Shown here in pieces: positions 34,518-45,739 of a stretch of 64,000 nt of DNA. Position 1 is the stretch's first letter; every line of letters starts with the position of its first letter. Source of the stretch: Mesorhizobium sp. 131-2-1. Its GTDB lineage: Bacteria; Pseudomonadota; Alphaproteobacteria; Rhizobiales; Rhizobiaceae. The stretch lies in contig NZ_AP023247.1 in the NCBI RefSeq assembly GCF_016756535.1, positions 3,906,501 through 3,970,500 on the forward strand, read 5' to 3'. The notes under the pieces were generated by a model, which worked only from the letters and a program-made list of their open reading frames with translations, searched no databases and was not told where the DNA came from. The translations under genes were made by a program, and so were the position numbers.

Positions 34518-35312
34518 TCAGTCCGGCAGGTAGATTTCCGCCTTCATGAAGGTCTTCGCGCGGCCGGTGATCAGCACGCGGTCTGCGGCAAGCTCGCACA
34601 GCAAGTGACCGCCGCGCTGCGAGCATTGGAAGGCCGACAGCTTTGTCTTGCCGAGCTTCTCGGACCAGTACGGTATCAGCGTCGCATGGATCGAGCCGGT
34701 CACCGGATCCTCGGGAATGCCCGCGCCCGGCGCAAAGTAACGGGAGACGAAATCATGGCTCTCACCACGCGCGGTGACGACCACGCCGAGCGGGTGGAAG
34801 GTTGCGATCCGGAACAGGTCCGGGACGAAGGACCGCACGGCCGCCTCGTCGGTCAGTTCGACGAACAGGTTCTCAAAATTGCGGAAGCTCGCCACCGGGC
34901 GCGCTGAAACGGTGTCCCGCAGGGCGAGCGCCAGCTCGGCATCGACGGGCTGCGGCGCAAAGCACGGCAGATCGAGCTGGTAGGCGTCCTCGCGCCTGGA
35001 TACCCGCAGTCCGCCTACCCGCGTGGCGAAGGCCATGTCGCCCGCCACATCGTGCTCCGCGGCCAGCACATGGGCGGTGGCCAGCGTGGCGTGGCCGCAG
35101 AAGTCGGCTTCATGGACCGGTGTGAACCAGCGCAGGTCCCAGCCCTTGCCGTTCGGCCGCGCAAAGGCGGTTTCGGCAAGATTGTTCTCGTTGGCGATGG
35201 CCTGCATGACGGGTTCCGGCAGCCAGTCCTCCAGGATGAGGACGGCAGCCGGATTGCCGTGGAACGCCCGGTCGGCGAAAGCGTCGACCTGGTACATAGT
35301 CAGTGTCGGCAC
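34518..35312 (-). CDS. PhzF family isomerase/epimerase-like protein
   Basis: A 264-residue protein. It opens YQVDAFADRAFHGNPAAVLIL, the PhzF signature, and includes NNLAETAF with the catalytic glutamate near residue 47, FTPVHEADFCGHATLATAHVL, and in the second half GIPEDPVTGSIHATLIPYW. The fold is that of diaminopimelate epimerase. PhzF itself isomerises a phenazine precursor, but most bacterial homologues have unknown substrates and no phenazine genes are near. The start is a GTG at 35312; an ATG at 35297 is possible. Ends 39 bp before the alaS stop on the same strand, reading after alaS. Confidence 0.9.
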   Translation of the reverse strand: MPTLTMYQVDAFADRAFHGNPAAVLILEDWLPEPVMQAIANENNLAETAFARPNGKGWDLRWFTPVHEADFCGHATLATAHVLAAEHDVAGDMAFATRVGGLRVSRREDAYQLDLPCFAPQPVDAELALALRDTVSARPVASFRNFENLFVELTDEAAVRSFVPDLFRIATFHPLGVVVTARGESHDFVSRYFAPGAGIPEDPVTGSIHATLIPYWSEKLGKTKLSAFQCSQRGGHLLCELAADRVLITGRAKTFMKAEIYLPD

Positions 35313-35351
35313 AATCGCGCTCCCGGGATGGCCATCTTGGCGGGATGGTAC

Positions 35352-38018
<2,667 letters not shown>

Positions 38019-38162
38019 GGATGCTTGCCTTTTCGAGAGAACCGCCGGGTGCGCCGACGGCAAAATGGACATGGCCTTTTAGCGATCACGCCGCAGCCTG
38101 TCCAGAAACACGGGAATGGAGGAAAGCCCGGCTTGCCGGCTCTTGCCGGCATCGCCCAAAAC

Positions 38163-38190
38163 GCAAACCGCCGGCACAAGGCCGGCGGTT
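38163..38190 (-). terminator. Rho-independent terminator between recA and alaS
   Basis: A perfect 10-bp stem (AACCGCCGGC and complement, 5-base loop) is followed on the minus strand by TGCGTTTTGG. It would end recA transcription about 125 bp past the stop. Confidence 0.75.
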
Positions 38191-38267
38191 CGGGACGCAG
38201 TACTAAAGCACTCAATTACATAAGCATATGATAATAGGCTAAGATTGTGGCCGAACTCCGGCAATCG

Positions 38268-38304
38268 GAGCGGTTCAGCTTTACGGAAACGCGCCGAACC
38301 GCTC
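38268..38304. repeat. inverted repeat just after recA
   Basis: GAGCGGTTC and GAACCGCTC form a perfect 9-bp inverted repeat with a 19-base centre, starting 10 bp past the recA stop. The GAGCGGTT arm also appears in part at 41612-41622 after psuG, suggesting a dispersed palindromic family. Confidence 0.6.
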
Positions 38305-38314
38305 CAACTCTCTG

Positions 38315-39412
38315 TCACATGGCGCCGGCTTCGTCCTCGAAACCATCGTCGCCGCCTTCGGAACCGCCATTCTCGAGGAACTTCTCGGCGATCAGCCCCG
38401 CATTCTGCCTGAGCGCCATTTCGATCTCGCGCGCCGTGTCGGGATTGTCGCGCAGGAACAGCTTGGCGTTCTCGCGGCCCTGGCCGAGACGCTGCGAATT
38501 GTAGGAGAACCAGGCGCCGGACTTTTCGACCACGCCGGCCTTGACGCCGAGGTCGACCAGTTCGCCGGTCTTGGAGACGCCCTCGCCGTACATGATGTCG
38601 AACTCGACCACCTTGAAGGGCGGTGCCAGCTTGTTCTTGACCACCTTGACGCGGGTCTGGTTGCCGACGACCTCGTCGCGGTCCTTGACCGAGCCGATGC
38701 GACGGATGTCGAGGCGCACCGACGCGTAGAATTTTAGCGCGTTGCCGCCGGTCGTCGTCTCGGGCGAGCCGAACATGACGCCGATCTTCATGCGGATCTG
38801 GTTGATGAAGATGACCATGGTGTTGGAACGCGAGATCGAGGCGGTCAGCTTGCGCAGCGCCTGGCTCATCAGGCGGGCCTGCAGGCCCGGCAGCGCGTCG
38901 CCCATCTCGCCCTCGATTTCGGCGCGTGGCGTCAGTGCCGCGACCGAATCGACCACCAGCACGTCGATGGCGCCGGAACGCACCAGCGTGTCGCAGATCT
39001 CCAGCGCCTGCTCGCCGGTGTCGGGCTGCGAGATCAGGAGGTTTTCCAGATCGACGCCGAGCTTGCGGGCATAGACCGGATCGAGCGCATGCTCGGCATC
39101 GACGAAGGCGCAGATGCCGCCCTTCTTCTGGGCTTCCGCCACGGTGTGCAGCGCCAGCGTCGTCTTGCCCGAGCTTTCCGGCCCGTAGATCTCGACGATG
39201 CGGCCGCGCGGCAGGCCGCCGACGCCGAGCGCGATGTCGAGGCCGAGCGAGCCGGTCGGCACGGTTTCGATCTCGACCACCTGCTCGTTGGCGCCGAGCC
39301 GCATGATCGAGCCCTTGCCGAAAGCGCGCTCGATCTGCGACAGCGCCGCGTCCAGAGCCTTTGATTTGTCCACTGCCTTATCCTCTACAAGCCGCAAAGT
39401 ATTCTGAGCCAT
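38315..39412 (-). CDS. recA: RecA recombinase
   Basis: A 365-residue RecA. Walker A is [19 protein letters not shown] near residue 77; Walker B is [21 protein letters not shown]; the L2 loop region has [40 protein letters not shown]. The acidic C-terminal tail ([13 protein letters not shown]) is typical and modulates activity. RecA carries out strand exchange in recombination and promotes LexA self-cleavage in the SOS response. The upstream region carries a perfect alphaproteobacterial LexA box and a second weaker one, supporting SOS control. Confidence 0.98.
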   Translation of the reverse strand: MAQNTLRLVEDKAVDKSKALDAALSQIERAFGKGSIMRLGANEQVVEIETVPTGSLGLDIALGVGGLPRGRIVEIYGPESSGKTTLALHTVAEAQKKGGICAFVDAEHALDPVYARKLGVDLENLLISQPDTGEQALEICDTLVRSGAIDVLVVDSVAALTPRAEIEGEMGDALPGLQARLMSQALRKLTASISRSNTMVIFINQIRMKIGVMFGSPETTTGGNALKFYASVRLDIRRIGSVKDRDEVVGNQTRVKVVKNKLAPPFKVVEFDIMYGEGVSKTGELVDLGVKAGVVEKSGAWFSYNSQRLGQGRENAKLFLRDNPDTAREIEMALRQNAGLIAEKFLENGGSEGGDDGFEDEAGAM

Positions 39413-39470
39413 GATACATCACCCCTTGGTCGTCAATGAAGGCCGGACAATCCGTGATCCCTGCCATTTT

Positions 39471-39485
39471 GTACCTTTTTTGTTC
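39471..39485 (-). promoter_or_regulatory. imperfect second LexA-like box near recA
   Basis: GTAC-N7-GTTC on the plus strand (GAAC-N7-GTAC on the recA strand) differs by one base from the GTTC-N7-GTTC consensus. It is 60 bp upstream of the recA ATG, closer to the likely promoter than the perfect box, and could be the main operator or a second site. Confidence 0.45.
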
Positions 39486-39536
39486 TCGTTTGGCAAGAGA
39501 CATCAAGTTTTTGAAAAATAATCGATATATTGATTT

Positions 39537-39551
39537 GTTCTAATTATGTTC
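39537..39551 (-). promoter_or_regulatory. LexA (SOS) box upstream of recA
   Basis: GTTC-TAATTAT-GTTC matches the alphaproteobacterial LexA operator GTTC-N7-GTTC exactly (GAAC-N7-GAAC on the recA strand). It lies 125 bp upstream of the recA ATG in an A/T-rich stretch, and 144 bp before the divergent psuK ATG. Confidence 0.8.
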
Positions 39552-39694
39552 CACAATACCCAGCAGGGATGTGCCCCGGTCGCCTACGCAGAGTTCGATT
39601 GTCCGGCCGGCCCGAATCGCGGCGTTGATTGCGGGGCGGCGTGGAGGAACCTAGTGTGCGCGGCCGGACAATCAACAAAGGTTTCGATGCCGCC

Positions 39695-40639
39695 ATGATG
39701 AAGTCCCCCAATATCCTCGCCGTAGGCGGCGCCCATATCGACCGCCGCGGCCAGGTGTCGGGCCCTTACGTGCCTGCCGCCTCGAACCCCGGCACCATGC
39801 GCGAGGATGTCGGCGGCGGCGTCTTCAACGCGCTGCGCAGCGTCGTGCGACGCGGCGTCTCGGGCTCGCTGCTTTCGGTGCGTGGCGGCGACGCGGCAGC
39901 CGAGACGGTGTCGTCGGCGATCGCCGGCGCCGGCATCGCTGACCTGTCGGCGGTGTTCCTCGACCGCACGACGCCGAGCTATACGGCGCTGATCGACCGC
40001 GACGGCGAGCTGATCGTCGGCTTTGCCGACATGGCGCTCTACGACCTCGCCTTCCCCAAGCAGATCCGCCGCGCCAAGGTGCGCGAGGCGATCGCGGCGG
40101 CCGATGCCATATTGTGCGATGCCAACCTGCCGTCGGCTGCGCTGGAGCGGCTGGCGGCGCTGGCCGCCGGCAAGCCAATCTTTGCCATCGCCATCTCGCC
40201 GGCCAAGGTGGTGCGGCTGATGCCGGTGCTGGGCAGCCTTGCCGTGCTGTTCATGAACCGGCGCGAGGCCGGCGCGCTGGCCGGGTTGAGCGGCGAGGCA
40301 GGCGAGCAGGATCTGGTCGACGGGCTGCGGCGCGCCGGACTGAAGAGCGGCGTGGTGACGGCGGGCGGGGCGCCCATGCTGGGCTTCGACGAGGACGGCC
40401 TGTTCTCCATCGCCCCGCCAGCCCCGCGCAGGATCGCCGACGTCACCGGCGCCGGCGATGCGCTGACCGGCGCGACGGTCGCAGCACTGCTCAAGGGCCT
40501 GCCGTTGCGCGCAGCGCTGCGCGAAGGCATCGCCGCCTCCATACTGGCCATCGAGAGCGCCGAGGCGGTACCGGTCTTCAGCGCCGCCAACTTCGCGCAA
40601 ATGCTGGCTCTTGTGCCCGAGGCGCGGGAAGTGGCATGA
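39695..40639 (+). CDS. psuK: pseudouridine kinase (PfkB family)
   Basis: A 314-residue PfkB-family kinase from the ATG at 39695. N-terminal ILAVGGAHIDRRGQVSG and the GG in EDVGGGVFNALRSVVRRG fit ribokinase-like sugar binding; the C-terminal signature DVTGAGDALTGATVAALLKGL contains the catalytic Asp of GAGD. The neighbour psuG makes pseudouridine kinase the best choice: PsuK phosphorylates pseudouridine and PsuG splits the product to uracil and ribose 5-phosphate. Divergent from recA, with the LexA box between. No dedicated transporter gene is adjacent. Confidence 0.9.
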   Translation: MMKSPNILAVGGAHIDRRGQVSGPYVPAASNPGTMREDVGGGVFNALRSVVRRGVSGSLLSVRGGDAAAETVSSAIAGAGIADLSAVFLDRTTPSYTALIDRDGELIVGFADMALYDLAFPKQIRRAKVREAIAAADAILCDANLPSAALERLAALAAGKPIFAIAISPAKVVRLMPVLGSLAVLFMNRREAGALAGLSGEAGEQDLVDGLRRAGLKSGVVTAGGAPMLGFDEDGLFSIAPPAPRRIADVTGAGDALTGATVAALLKGLPLRAALREGIAASILAIESAEAVPVFSAANFAQMLALVPEAREVA

Positions 40640-40694
40640 GGGCGGCAAAACCCTATCGCCGGAGTGCCTCGCGCGATCCGGACCGGAGACAAAG

Positions 40695-41612
40695 ATGACG
40701 CCCGAAACCGCCCGCCCCTTCATCGACATCCACCCGCCCGTGGCGGAGGCGCTCGCCGCCGGGCGGCCGGTGGTGGCGCTGGAAAGCACCATCATCACCC
40801 ACGGCATGCCCTATCCCGACAATGGCGCCATGGCGGCCAATGTCGAGAAGATCATTTCGGACAATGGCGCGGTGCCGGCGACGATCGCGGTTGTCGCCGG
40901 CCGCATCAAGATCGGGCTCTCCGACGGCGAGCGCGAATCGCTGGCGATGACCGGCGACGCCATGAAGCTGTCGCGCGCCGATCTCGGCTTTGCGGTCGCG
41001 CAAGGCCGCACGGGCGGCACCACCGTCGCCGCGACGATGATCGCCGCGCATATGGCGGGGATAAAGGTGTTCGCCACCGGCGGCATTGGCGGCGTGCACA
41101 AGGGCGCGGAGAAGAGCTTCGACATCTCGGCCGACCTCGACGAGCTGGCGCGCACGCCGGTCATCGTGGTGTCGGCCGGCGCCAAGGCGATCCTCGACAT
41201 CGAAAAGACGCTTGAGGTCTTGGAGACGCGTGGGGTGCCGGTCATCGGCCATGGCTGCGAGACGATGCCTGCCTTCTGGTCCAGGCACTCGCCGTTCCGC
41301 GCGCCGCTGACGCTGCATGCGCCGGAAGACATCGCGCATTTCTACCGCACGCGGCAGGCGCTTGGCCTCGGTGGCGGCGTCTTGGTCGCCAACCCGGTAC
41401 CGGAGAACGAGGAGATCCCGGCCGCCGAGATGGACGGCTACATCCAGGCGGCGCAAAAGGCCGCGGAGGCGCTGAACGTCACCGGCAAGGCTGTGACGCC
41501 GTTCCTGCTGTCGAAAATCCTCGAGCTGACTGGCGGCCGCAGCCTCAAGACCAACATCGCGCTGGTCGAGAACAATGCGCGACTGGCGGCGCGGATCGCG
41601 AAGGCGCTTTAG
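40695..41612 (+). CDS. psuG: pseudouridine-5'-phosphate glycosidase
   Basis: A 305-residue enzyme from the ATG at 40695. [24 protein letters not shown] near the N-terminus holds the catalytic Glu, [17 protein letters not shown] and a lysine in [41 protein letters not shown] follow, all hallmarks of PsuG (indigoidine synthase A-like). It cleaves the C-C glycosidic bond of pseudouridine 5'-phosphate. It follows psuK by 55 bp in the same direction, giving a complete two-step pseudouridine salvage route for RNA breakdown products. Confidence 0.94.
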   Translation: MTPETARPFIDIHPPVAEALAAGRPVVALESTIITHGMPYPDNGAMAANVEKIISDNGAVPATIAVVAGRIKIGLSDGERESLAMTGDAMKLSRADLGFAVAQGRTGGTTVAATMIAAHMAGIKVFATGGIGGVHKGAEKSFDISADLDELARTPVIVVSAGAKAILDIEKTLEVLETRGVPVIGHGCETMPAFWSRHSPFRAPLTLHAPEDIAHFYRTRQALGLGGGVLVANPVPENEEIPAAEMDGYIQAAQKAAEALNVTGKAVTPFLLSKILELTGGRSLKTNIALVENNARLAARIAKAL

Positions 41613-41646
41613 AGCGGTTTTCCGTCCGGAATTGCGTAAAAAGGCC

Positions 41647-41970
41647 CTACTTCCCCGCCCTTCGCCCCGCCTCATAGGCGCGGCGTGCCCAGACCGCCAT
41701 TTCGTCGGGATCGTCGAAGGCACTGTCCGGGGTGCTCCAGTAGGGCATGGCCACCTCTCTGCCATGGCGAGAGCCGGTATAGGTCCACTGGCTGCAGCCG
41801 GCGGCCTCGAAGTCTGGCACGCTCTGCTCGTCCGCCTTCAGCATCAGTTCGCCGCGAACGACAACGGCGACGATGACGCCATCGCAGTAGATGCCCTTGC
41901 CGCCGAACAGTTTTCGGATGTTGACCGGGCCGAGGCTTTCAAAAAGTTCTTCTATGCGTTCATTATCCAT
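41647..41970 (-). CDS. TfoX/Sxy N-terminal domain protein
   Basis: A 107-residue protein with the TfoX N-terminal domain: IEELFESLGPVNIRKLFGGKGIYCDGVIVAVVVRGELMLKAD, followed by YTGSRHGREVAMPYWSTPDSAFDDPDEMAVWARRAYEAGRR. Full TfoX/Sxy of gammaproteobacteria controls competence, but stand-alone N-terminal domains like this are widespread in alphaproteobacteria with no known role. Convergent with psuG (34 bp between stops). Cytoplasmic. Confidence 0.87.
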   Translation of the reverse strand: MDNERIEELFESLGPVNIRKLFGGKGIYCDGVIVAVVVRGELMLKADEQSVPDFEAAGCSQWTYTGSRHGREVAMPYWSTPDSAFDDPDEMAVWARRAYEAGRRAGK

Positions 41971-42052
41971 GGGCAGATGATGTCACCGGCGATTGGCCCT
42001 GTCATCGCCGCGACGAAACCATGCTGACAAGTCGAGAGGTTCCATCTTGCCG

Positions 42053-42544
42053 ATGCTGCTCAAAGGGTCCTGCCGCTGCGGCGCCGTCCGCTTCGAGGTG
42101 GAAAGCCACACGCCGGTGCCGTTCATGCTCTGCTACTGCTCGATCTGCCGCAAGCAGCAGGGCGGCGGCGGCTTCGCCATCAATCTCGGCGCCGATTCCG
42201 CGACGCTGAAAATCACCGGCAAGCGTAATGTCGGCGTGTTCCGGGCCGAGATCGAGGATGACGAGCGTCCGCGGTGCGAGGTCTCGACCGGCGAGCGCAA
42301 TTTCTGCCGCAAATGCGGATCGGCGCTGTGGCTCTACGATCCGACCTGGCCGGATCTGGTCCATCCCTTTGCCTCGGCGATCGACAGCGTGCTGCCAAAG
42401 CCGCCGGAAAAGGTGCACCTGATGCTGAAATACAAGGCAAGTTGGGTCGAGCCGGTGGTCGGCAAGAACGACAAGGTGTTCGACGTCTATCCCGAGGAAT
42501 CGATCGCCGACTGGCACAAGCGGATGGGATTGTGGGTGGAGTAG
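42053..42544 (+). CDS. GFA family zinc protein (Mss4-like fold)
   Basis: A 163-residue protein from the ATG at 42053. Zinc-ligand cysteines are in GSCRCGAVRFEVE (residues ~6-8), CYCSICRKQQGGGG near residue 28, and FCRKCGSALW near residue 85, the pattern of the glutathione-dependent formaldehyde-activating (GFA) family. Real GFA speeds the reaction of formaldehyde with glutathione, but most family members have not been tested. No formaldehyde pathway genes are adjacent. It is convergent with the DUF2199 gene (5 bp between stops). Confidence 0.88.
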   Translation: MLLKGSCRCGAVRFEVESHTPVPFMLCYCSICRKQQGGGGFAINLGADSATLKITGKRNVGVFRAEIEDDERPRCEVSTGERNFCRKCGSALWLYDPTWPDLVHPFASAIDSVLPKPPEKVHLMLKYKASWVEPVVGKNDKVFDVYPEESIADWHKRMGLWVE

Positions 42545-42549
42545 AGTCT

Positions 42550-43074
42550 CTAGGCTTTCGGACGGTGCGAAAGAGCAACCCAACGTTCGATCTGAGTCAC
42601 ATCCACTCCATCGCGTTGAGCCGCGACCAAGGGATGATCTGCCTCATGTAGAAATACCTTGGGACGCTGATTGCCAGGCTGGAACACAACATTTGCGTGC
42701 ATCAGCATTGAGCTTGGATACTCAGGAATGTCGTGCATCAAATACCCGAAGCAAAGCTCAACTTCATATTGGCCGCTGTCAAATCCGTCTCGATAGACAT
42801 TCCAGCTTCTTTCCGAGAGCGACATCCAAACGCCGAAACAGAACTCGTCGGACAGTCGATGCACGGGCAAAGGCAGCAGGCAACGAATGAACCGATCCGT
42901 CCTGCCTGACGCATAGCGAACCTCGCAGAAATCATCATTCTGGCGAAGGCCCAATCGAGCATCGTCGTCATGCGAGTCCGGATTCACCGGGACATCGAAC
43001 GCCACGTCCATGGGAAGGCCGGTGTATTCTTCATCGCAACAGGCACACCGCCAACGATATGCCTCGGCGCTCAT
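42550..43074 (-). CDS. DUF2199 family protein
   Basis: A 174-residue protein with the DUF2199 pattern: an N-terminal zinc-finger-like CACCDEEYTGLPMDVAFDVP, then DDFCEVRYASGRTDRFIRCLLPLPVH, FGVWMSLSERSWNVYRDGF, and C-terminal LFQPGNQRPKVFLHEADHPLVAAQRDG-like segment (exact: VVFQPGNQRPKVFLHEADHP). Function unknown; members often occur as scattered accessory genes. Base use is less G+C-rich than its neighbours. It begins 6 bp after sufA, so it may be read as the last gene of the suf transcript, though it is not part of known suf operons. Confidence 0.82.
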   Translation of the reverse strand: MSAEAYRWRCACCDEEYTGLPMDVAFDVPVNPDSHDDDARLGLRQNDDFCEVRYASGRTDRFIRCLLPLPVHRLSDEFCFGVWMSLSERSWNVYRDGFDSGQYEVELCFGYLMHDIPEYPSSMLMHANVVFQPGNQRPKVFLHEADHPLVAAQRDGVDVTQIERWVALSHRPKA

Positions 43075-43080
43075 TGTTAG

Positions 43081-43467
43081 CTAAGCGGCACTTGTCGCGC
43101 GCGCCTCGGCCAGCGCCTTCAGATCGGCGGGCTTCAGTTCGACCGACTCGCCGCAGCCGCAGGCCGAGCTCTGATTCGGGTTCTTGAAGGTGAAGCCGGT
43201 GCGCAGCGTCGTCTGCTCGAAATCCATCTCGGTGCCGAACAGGAAGAGCGCCGCCTCTGGCGCGACATAGACATGCGCGCCGTCGCGCTCGATGTGGTCG
43301 TCCTTGGTGTTCGGCTCGGTCACCAGGTCGACCGTGTATTCCATGCCGGCGCAGCCGCCCTTCTTGATGCCGAGGCGGATGCCGTGCGCGTTCTCGCGCG
43401 TGGCGACGATCTCGCGCACCCGGTCGGCGGCCTTTTCGGTCATCGTAATGACGGCGAAGCGTCCCAT
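43081..43467 (-). CDS. sufA: A-type Fe-S carrier SufA/HesB
   Basis: A 128-residue protein from the ATG at 43467 (MGRFAVITMTEKAADRVREIV). The three cluster-binding cysteines are in KKGGCAGMEYTVD near residue 41 and SSACGCGESVEL near residue 108, the C-x(~65)-C-x-C layout of A-type carriers. It receives clusters from the SufBCD scaffold and passes them to target enzymes. It is the final conserved gene of the suf operon here, but separated from sufT by the DUF4375 gene. Confidence 0.94.
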   Translation of the reverse strand: MGRFAVITMTEKAADRVREIVATRENAHGIRLGIKKGGCAGMEYTVDLVTEPNTKDDHIERDGAHVYVAPEAALFLFGTEMDFEQTTLRTGFTFKNPNQSSACGCGESVELKPADLKALAEARATSAA

Positions 43468-43562
43468 TCTTTTCTCTCTCCATTCCATGCAGGTTCAAGG
43501 CCTGCCGAATGATTCTTCACCTAAAATGGTGAAGAATGTTGGCCGGCGCAACCCCAGCCCAT

Positions 43563-44051
43563 TCAATGTGCCTTCGACAGCAATTGGTTGGCTTGCCGTT
43601 GAAGTACCTCGTGCATTCCTATCGGATGGCTGTCTTCGGCTGCATGGAATTGATCAGTCGCTTCATCGAATGCCGTCTCCGGCAAATCGTCCATCCTGTC
43701 CATTCTGGCAAGGCGATCTTCTGGGAAGTCAGCGCCAAAAACCATCAACGCATGTGTGGCAGCTTCCGCATGACCTGACAGGCCAAATGCCTGCATCGCC
43801 GAGATAGCGCGCGTGATCGTTATTCCGAATGAGTTGTGGAAATATTGGTCAAACGTCCCATTCATGACATCGCGAAGCAACGAATCCGCACAAAGGACAC
43901 CGGCAACGTCGGCGGGCAGATCGCTCAGGAATGCGTGAAACTCGGCCGACGTATCGCAGGCATTAAGAAAGCTGTCACCACCCCAGCGTTGCATAAGTTT
44001 CATAGTTGCAGGCGGCACGAACTCGGGAACGTCTGTCTCCCACTCCTCCAC
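43563..44051 (-). CDS. DUF4375 (DMP19-like) protein inserted in the suf operon
   Basis: About 162 residues from a GTG at 44051 (MEEWETDVPEF). A TTG at 44066 that overlaps the sufT stop (TTGA) is an alternative, as is the ATG at 44003. The centre has DVMNGTFDQYFHNSFG near residue 65, the DUF4375 hallmark (NGGFxQYFxNSxG), with MKLMQRWGGDSFLNACD before it. Neisseria DMP19 of this family is a DNA-mimic protein that binds a regulator; other members are uncharacterised. Its codons are less G+C-rich than the suf genes. It is 11 bp or less after sufT and 95 bp before sufA, so it must be co-transcribed with them. Confidence 0.78.
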   Translation of the reverse strand: MEEWETDVPEFVPPATMKLMQRWGGDSFLNACDTSAEFHAFLSDLPADVAGVLCADSLLRDVMNGTFDQYFHNSFGITITRAISAMQAFGLSGHAEAATHALMVFGADFPEDRLARMDRMDDLPETAFDEATDQFHAAEDSHPIGMHEVLQRQANQLLSKAH

Positions 44052-44062
44052 CTGCAGCCCCG

Positions 44063-44461
44063 TCAATACCAGCCAACCGCGACCTGCGCCTCTTCCGACA
44101 TGCGGTCGGGCGTCCATGGCGGATCGAACACCATGCTGACCTCGACGCCGGAAACACCTTCCACGGCGCCGACGGCGTTTTCCACCCAGCCGGGCATTTC
44201 GCCGGCCACCGGGCAGCCCGGGGCCGTCAGCGTCATGTCGATCTTGACCGAGCGGTCGTCCTCGATGTCGATCTTGTAGACGAGGCCGAGCTCGTAGATG
44301 TCGGCGGGGATTTCGGGATCGTAGACCGTCTTCAGCGCCGAGACGATGTCGTCGGTCAGCCGCGCCAGCTCGTCGGCGGGAATGGCTGAGGCCGAAACCA
44401 CGGCGTTCGCGGCCGGTTCGCTTGTCTCTGCGGTGGTGCTCGCATCTTCCATGATCGTCAC
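44063..44461 (-). CDS. sufT: SUF system protein SufT (MIP18/DUF59 family)
   Basis: A 132-residue protein whose C-terminal 90 residues form a MIP18 domain: VYDPEIPADIYELGLVYKIDIEDD near residue 46, then IDMTLTAPGCPVAGEMPGWVENAV with the conserved cysteine, and VVFDPPWTPDRMSEEA-like end (exact: VSMVFDPPWTPDRMSEEA). The first 30 residues are Ala/Ser/Glu-rich and probably disordered. SufT helps mature Fe-S proteins; in Agrobacterium the same position in the operon is called sufX. Its ATG overlaps the sufS TGA (ATGA at 44458-44461). The ATG at 44452 is an alternative start. Confidence 0.92.
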   Translation of the reverse strand: MTIMEDASTTAETSEPAANAVVSASAIPADELARLTDDIVSALKTVYDPEIPADIYELGLVYKIDIEDDRSVKIDMTLTAPGCPVAGEMPGWVENAVGAVEGVSGVEVSMVFDPPWTPDRMSEEAQVAVGWY

Positions 44462-45699
44462 CCGAAGAACTTTCGCGCCTTTTCCAGCGCATCGGCCAAA
44501 GCGTCGACTTCGGCCCTGGTATTATACATGCCGAACGACGCCCTGCATGTGGAGGTGACGCCGAAGCGTTTCAACAGCGGCTGGGCGCAATGTGTGCCCG
44601 CGCGGACAGCGACACCTTGCCTATCGATCACCATCGACACGTCATGGGCATGGATGCCCTGCAATTCGAACGAGATGATGGCGCCCTTGCCCGGCGCGTC
44701 GCCGAAGATGCGCAGCGAGTTGATGGCGCGCAGCCGCTCATGCGCGTAGTCCTTGAGGTCCGCCTCGTGCGCTGCGATGCGCTCGCGGCCAACCTTCTCC
44801 ATGTATTCCAGCGCGGCACCGAGGCCGATCGCCTGCACGATTGGCGGCGTGCCGGCCTCGAAACGGTGCGGCGGCTCGTTGTAGGTGACGATGTCCTCGG
44901 TCACCTCCTCGATCATCTCGCCGCCACCCATGAAGGGCCGCATCCCGTCCAGAATATCCTTCTTGCCGTAGAGCACACCGATGCCCGAGGGCCCATAGAC
45001 CTTGTGGCCGGTGAAGACGAAGAAATCGCAGTCTAGGTCCTGCACGTCGATCGGCATATGGACCGCACTCTGGCTGCCGTCGACCAGGACGGGAATACCG
45101 CGGGCATGCGCGATGCGCACGATCTCCTTGATCGGCGTCACCGTGCCTAGCGCATTCGACATCTGGGTGATGGCGACGAGTTTCGTGCGCGCGGTCAGCC
45201 GCTTCTCGAATTCCTCGATGTGGAAGGCGCCGAGATCGTCGACCGGCACCCAGACCAGCTTGGCGCCCTGCCGCTCGCGGATGAAATGCCAGGGCACGAT
45301 GTTGGAGTGGTGCTCCATGATCGACAACACGATCTCGTCGCCCTCACCGATCCGCTGCATGCCATAGCCGTAGGCGACAGTGTTGATCGCCGATGTGGTG
45401 TTGGAGGTGAAGACGATGTTGTCGGTGCTCGGCGCGTTCAGGAAACGCCGGACCGTCTCACGCGCCTTCTCATAGGCATCGGTCGCGGCGTTTGACAGGA
45501 AATGCAGGCCGCGATGGACGTTGGCGTATTCCTGGGAATAGGCGTGCTGGATGGTGTCGAGCACGACCTGCGGCTTCTGCGCCGAGGCGCCATTGTCGAG
45601 ATAGACCAGCGGCTTGCCGTAAACCTGGCGCGACAGGATCGGGAAATCGCGGCGGATCGCCTCGACGTCGTAGGGAGTGGTTTCGATATTCTGGTCCAT
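44458..45699 (-). CDS. sufS: cysteine desulfurase SufS (group II)
   Basis: A 413-residue PLP enzyme from the ATG at 45699; a longer frame to 45828 reads through an intergenic repeat and is not used. The PLP lysine is in DFFVFTGHKVYGPSGIGVLYG near residue 224, and the catalytic cysteine in VAVRAGTHCAQPLLKRFG near residue 365, the short-loop group II arrangement of SufS. It takes sulfur from cysteine for SufBCD. It is the second desulfurase in this operon; the first (49593-50753) is of the other group. Start separated from sufD by a palindromic repeat element. Confidence 0.95.
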   Translation of the reverse strand: MDQNIETTPYDVEAIRRDFPILSRQVYGKPLVYLDNGASAQKPQVVLDTIQHAYSQEYANVHRGLHFLSNAATDAYEKARETVRRFLNAPSTDNIVFTSNTTSAINTVAYGYGMQRIGEGDEIVLSIMEHHSNIVPWHFIRERQGAKLVWVPVDDLGAFHIEEFEKRLTARTKLVAITQMSNALGTVTPIKEIVRIAHARGIPVLVDGSQSAVHMPIDVQDLDCDFFVFTGHKVYGPSGIGVLYGKKDILDGMRPFMGGGEMIEEVTEDIVTYNEPPHRFEAGTPPIVQAIGLGAALEYMEKVGRERIAAHEADLKDYAHERLRAINSLRIFGDAPGKGAIISFELQGIHAHDVSMVIDRQGVAVRAGTHCAQPLLKRFGVTSTCRASFGMYNTRAEVDALADALEKARKFFG

Positions 45700-45739
45700 T
45701 TCGAAGTCCTTGCCGCAGCCAAGGCCGCGATCCTTCCAA

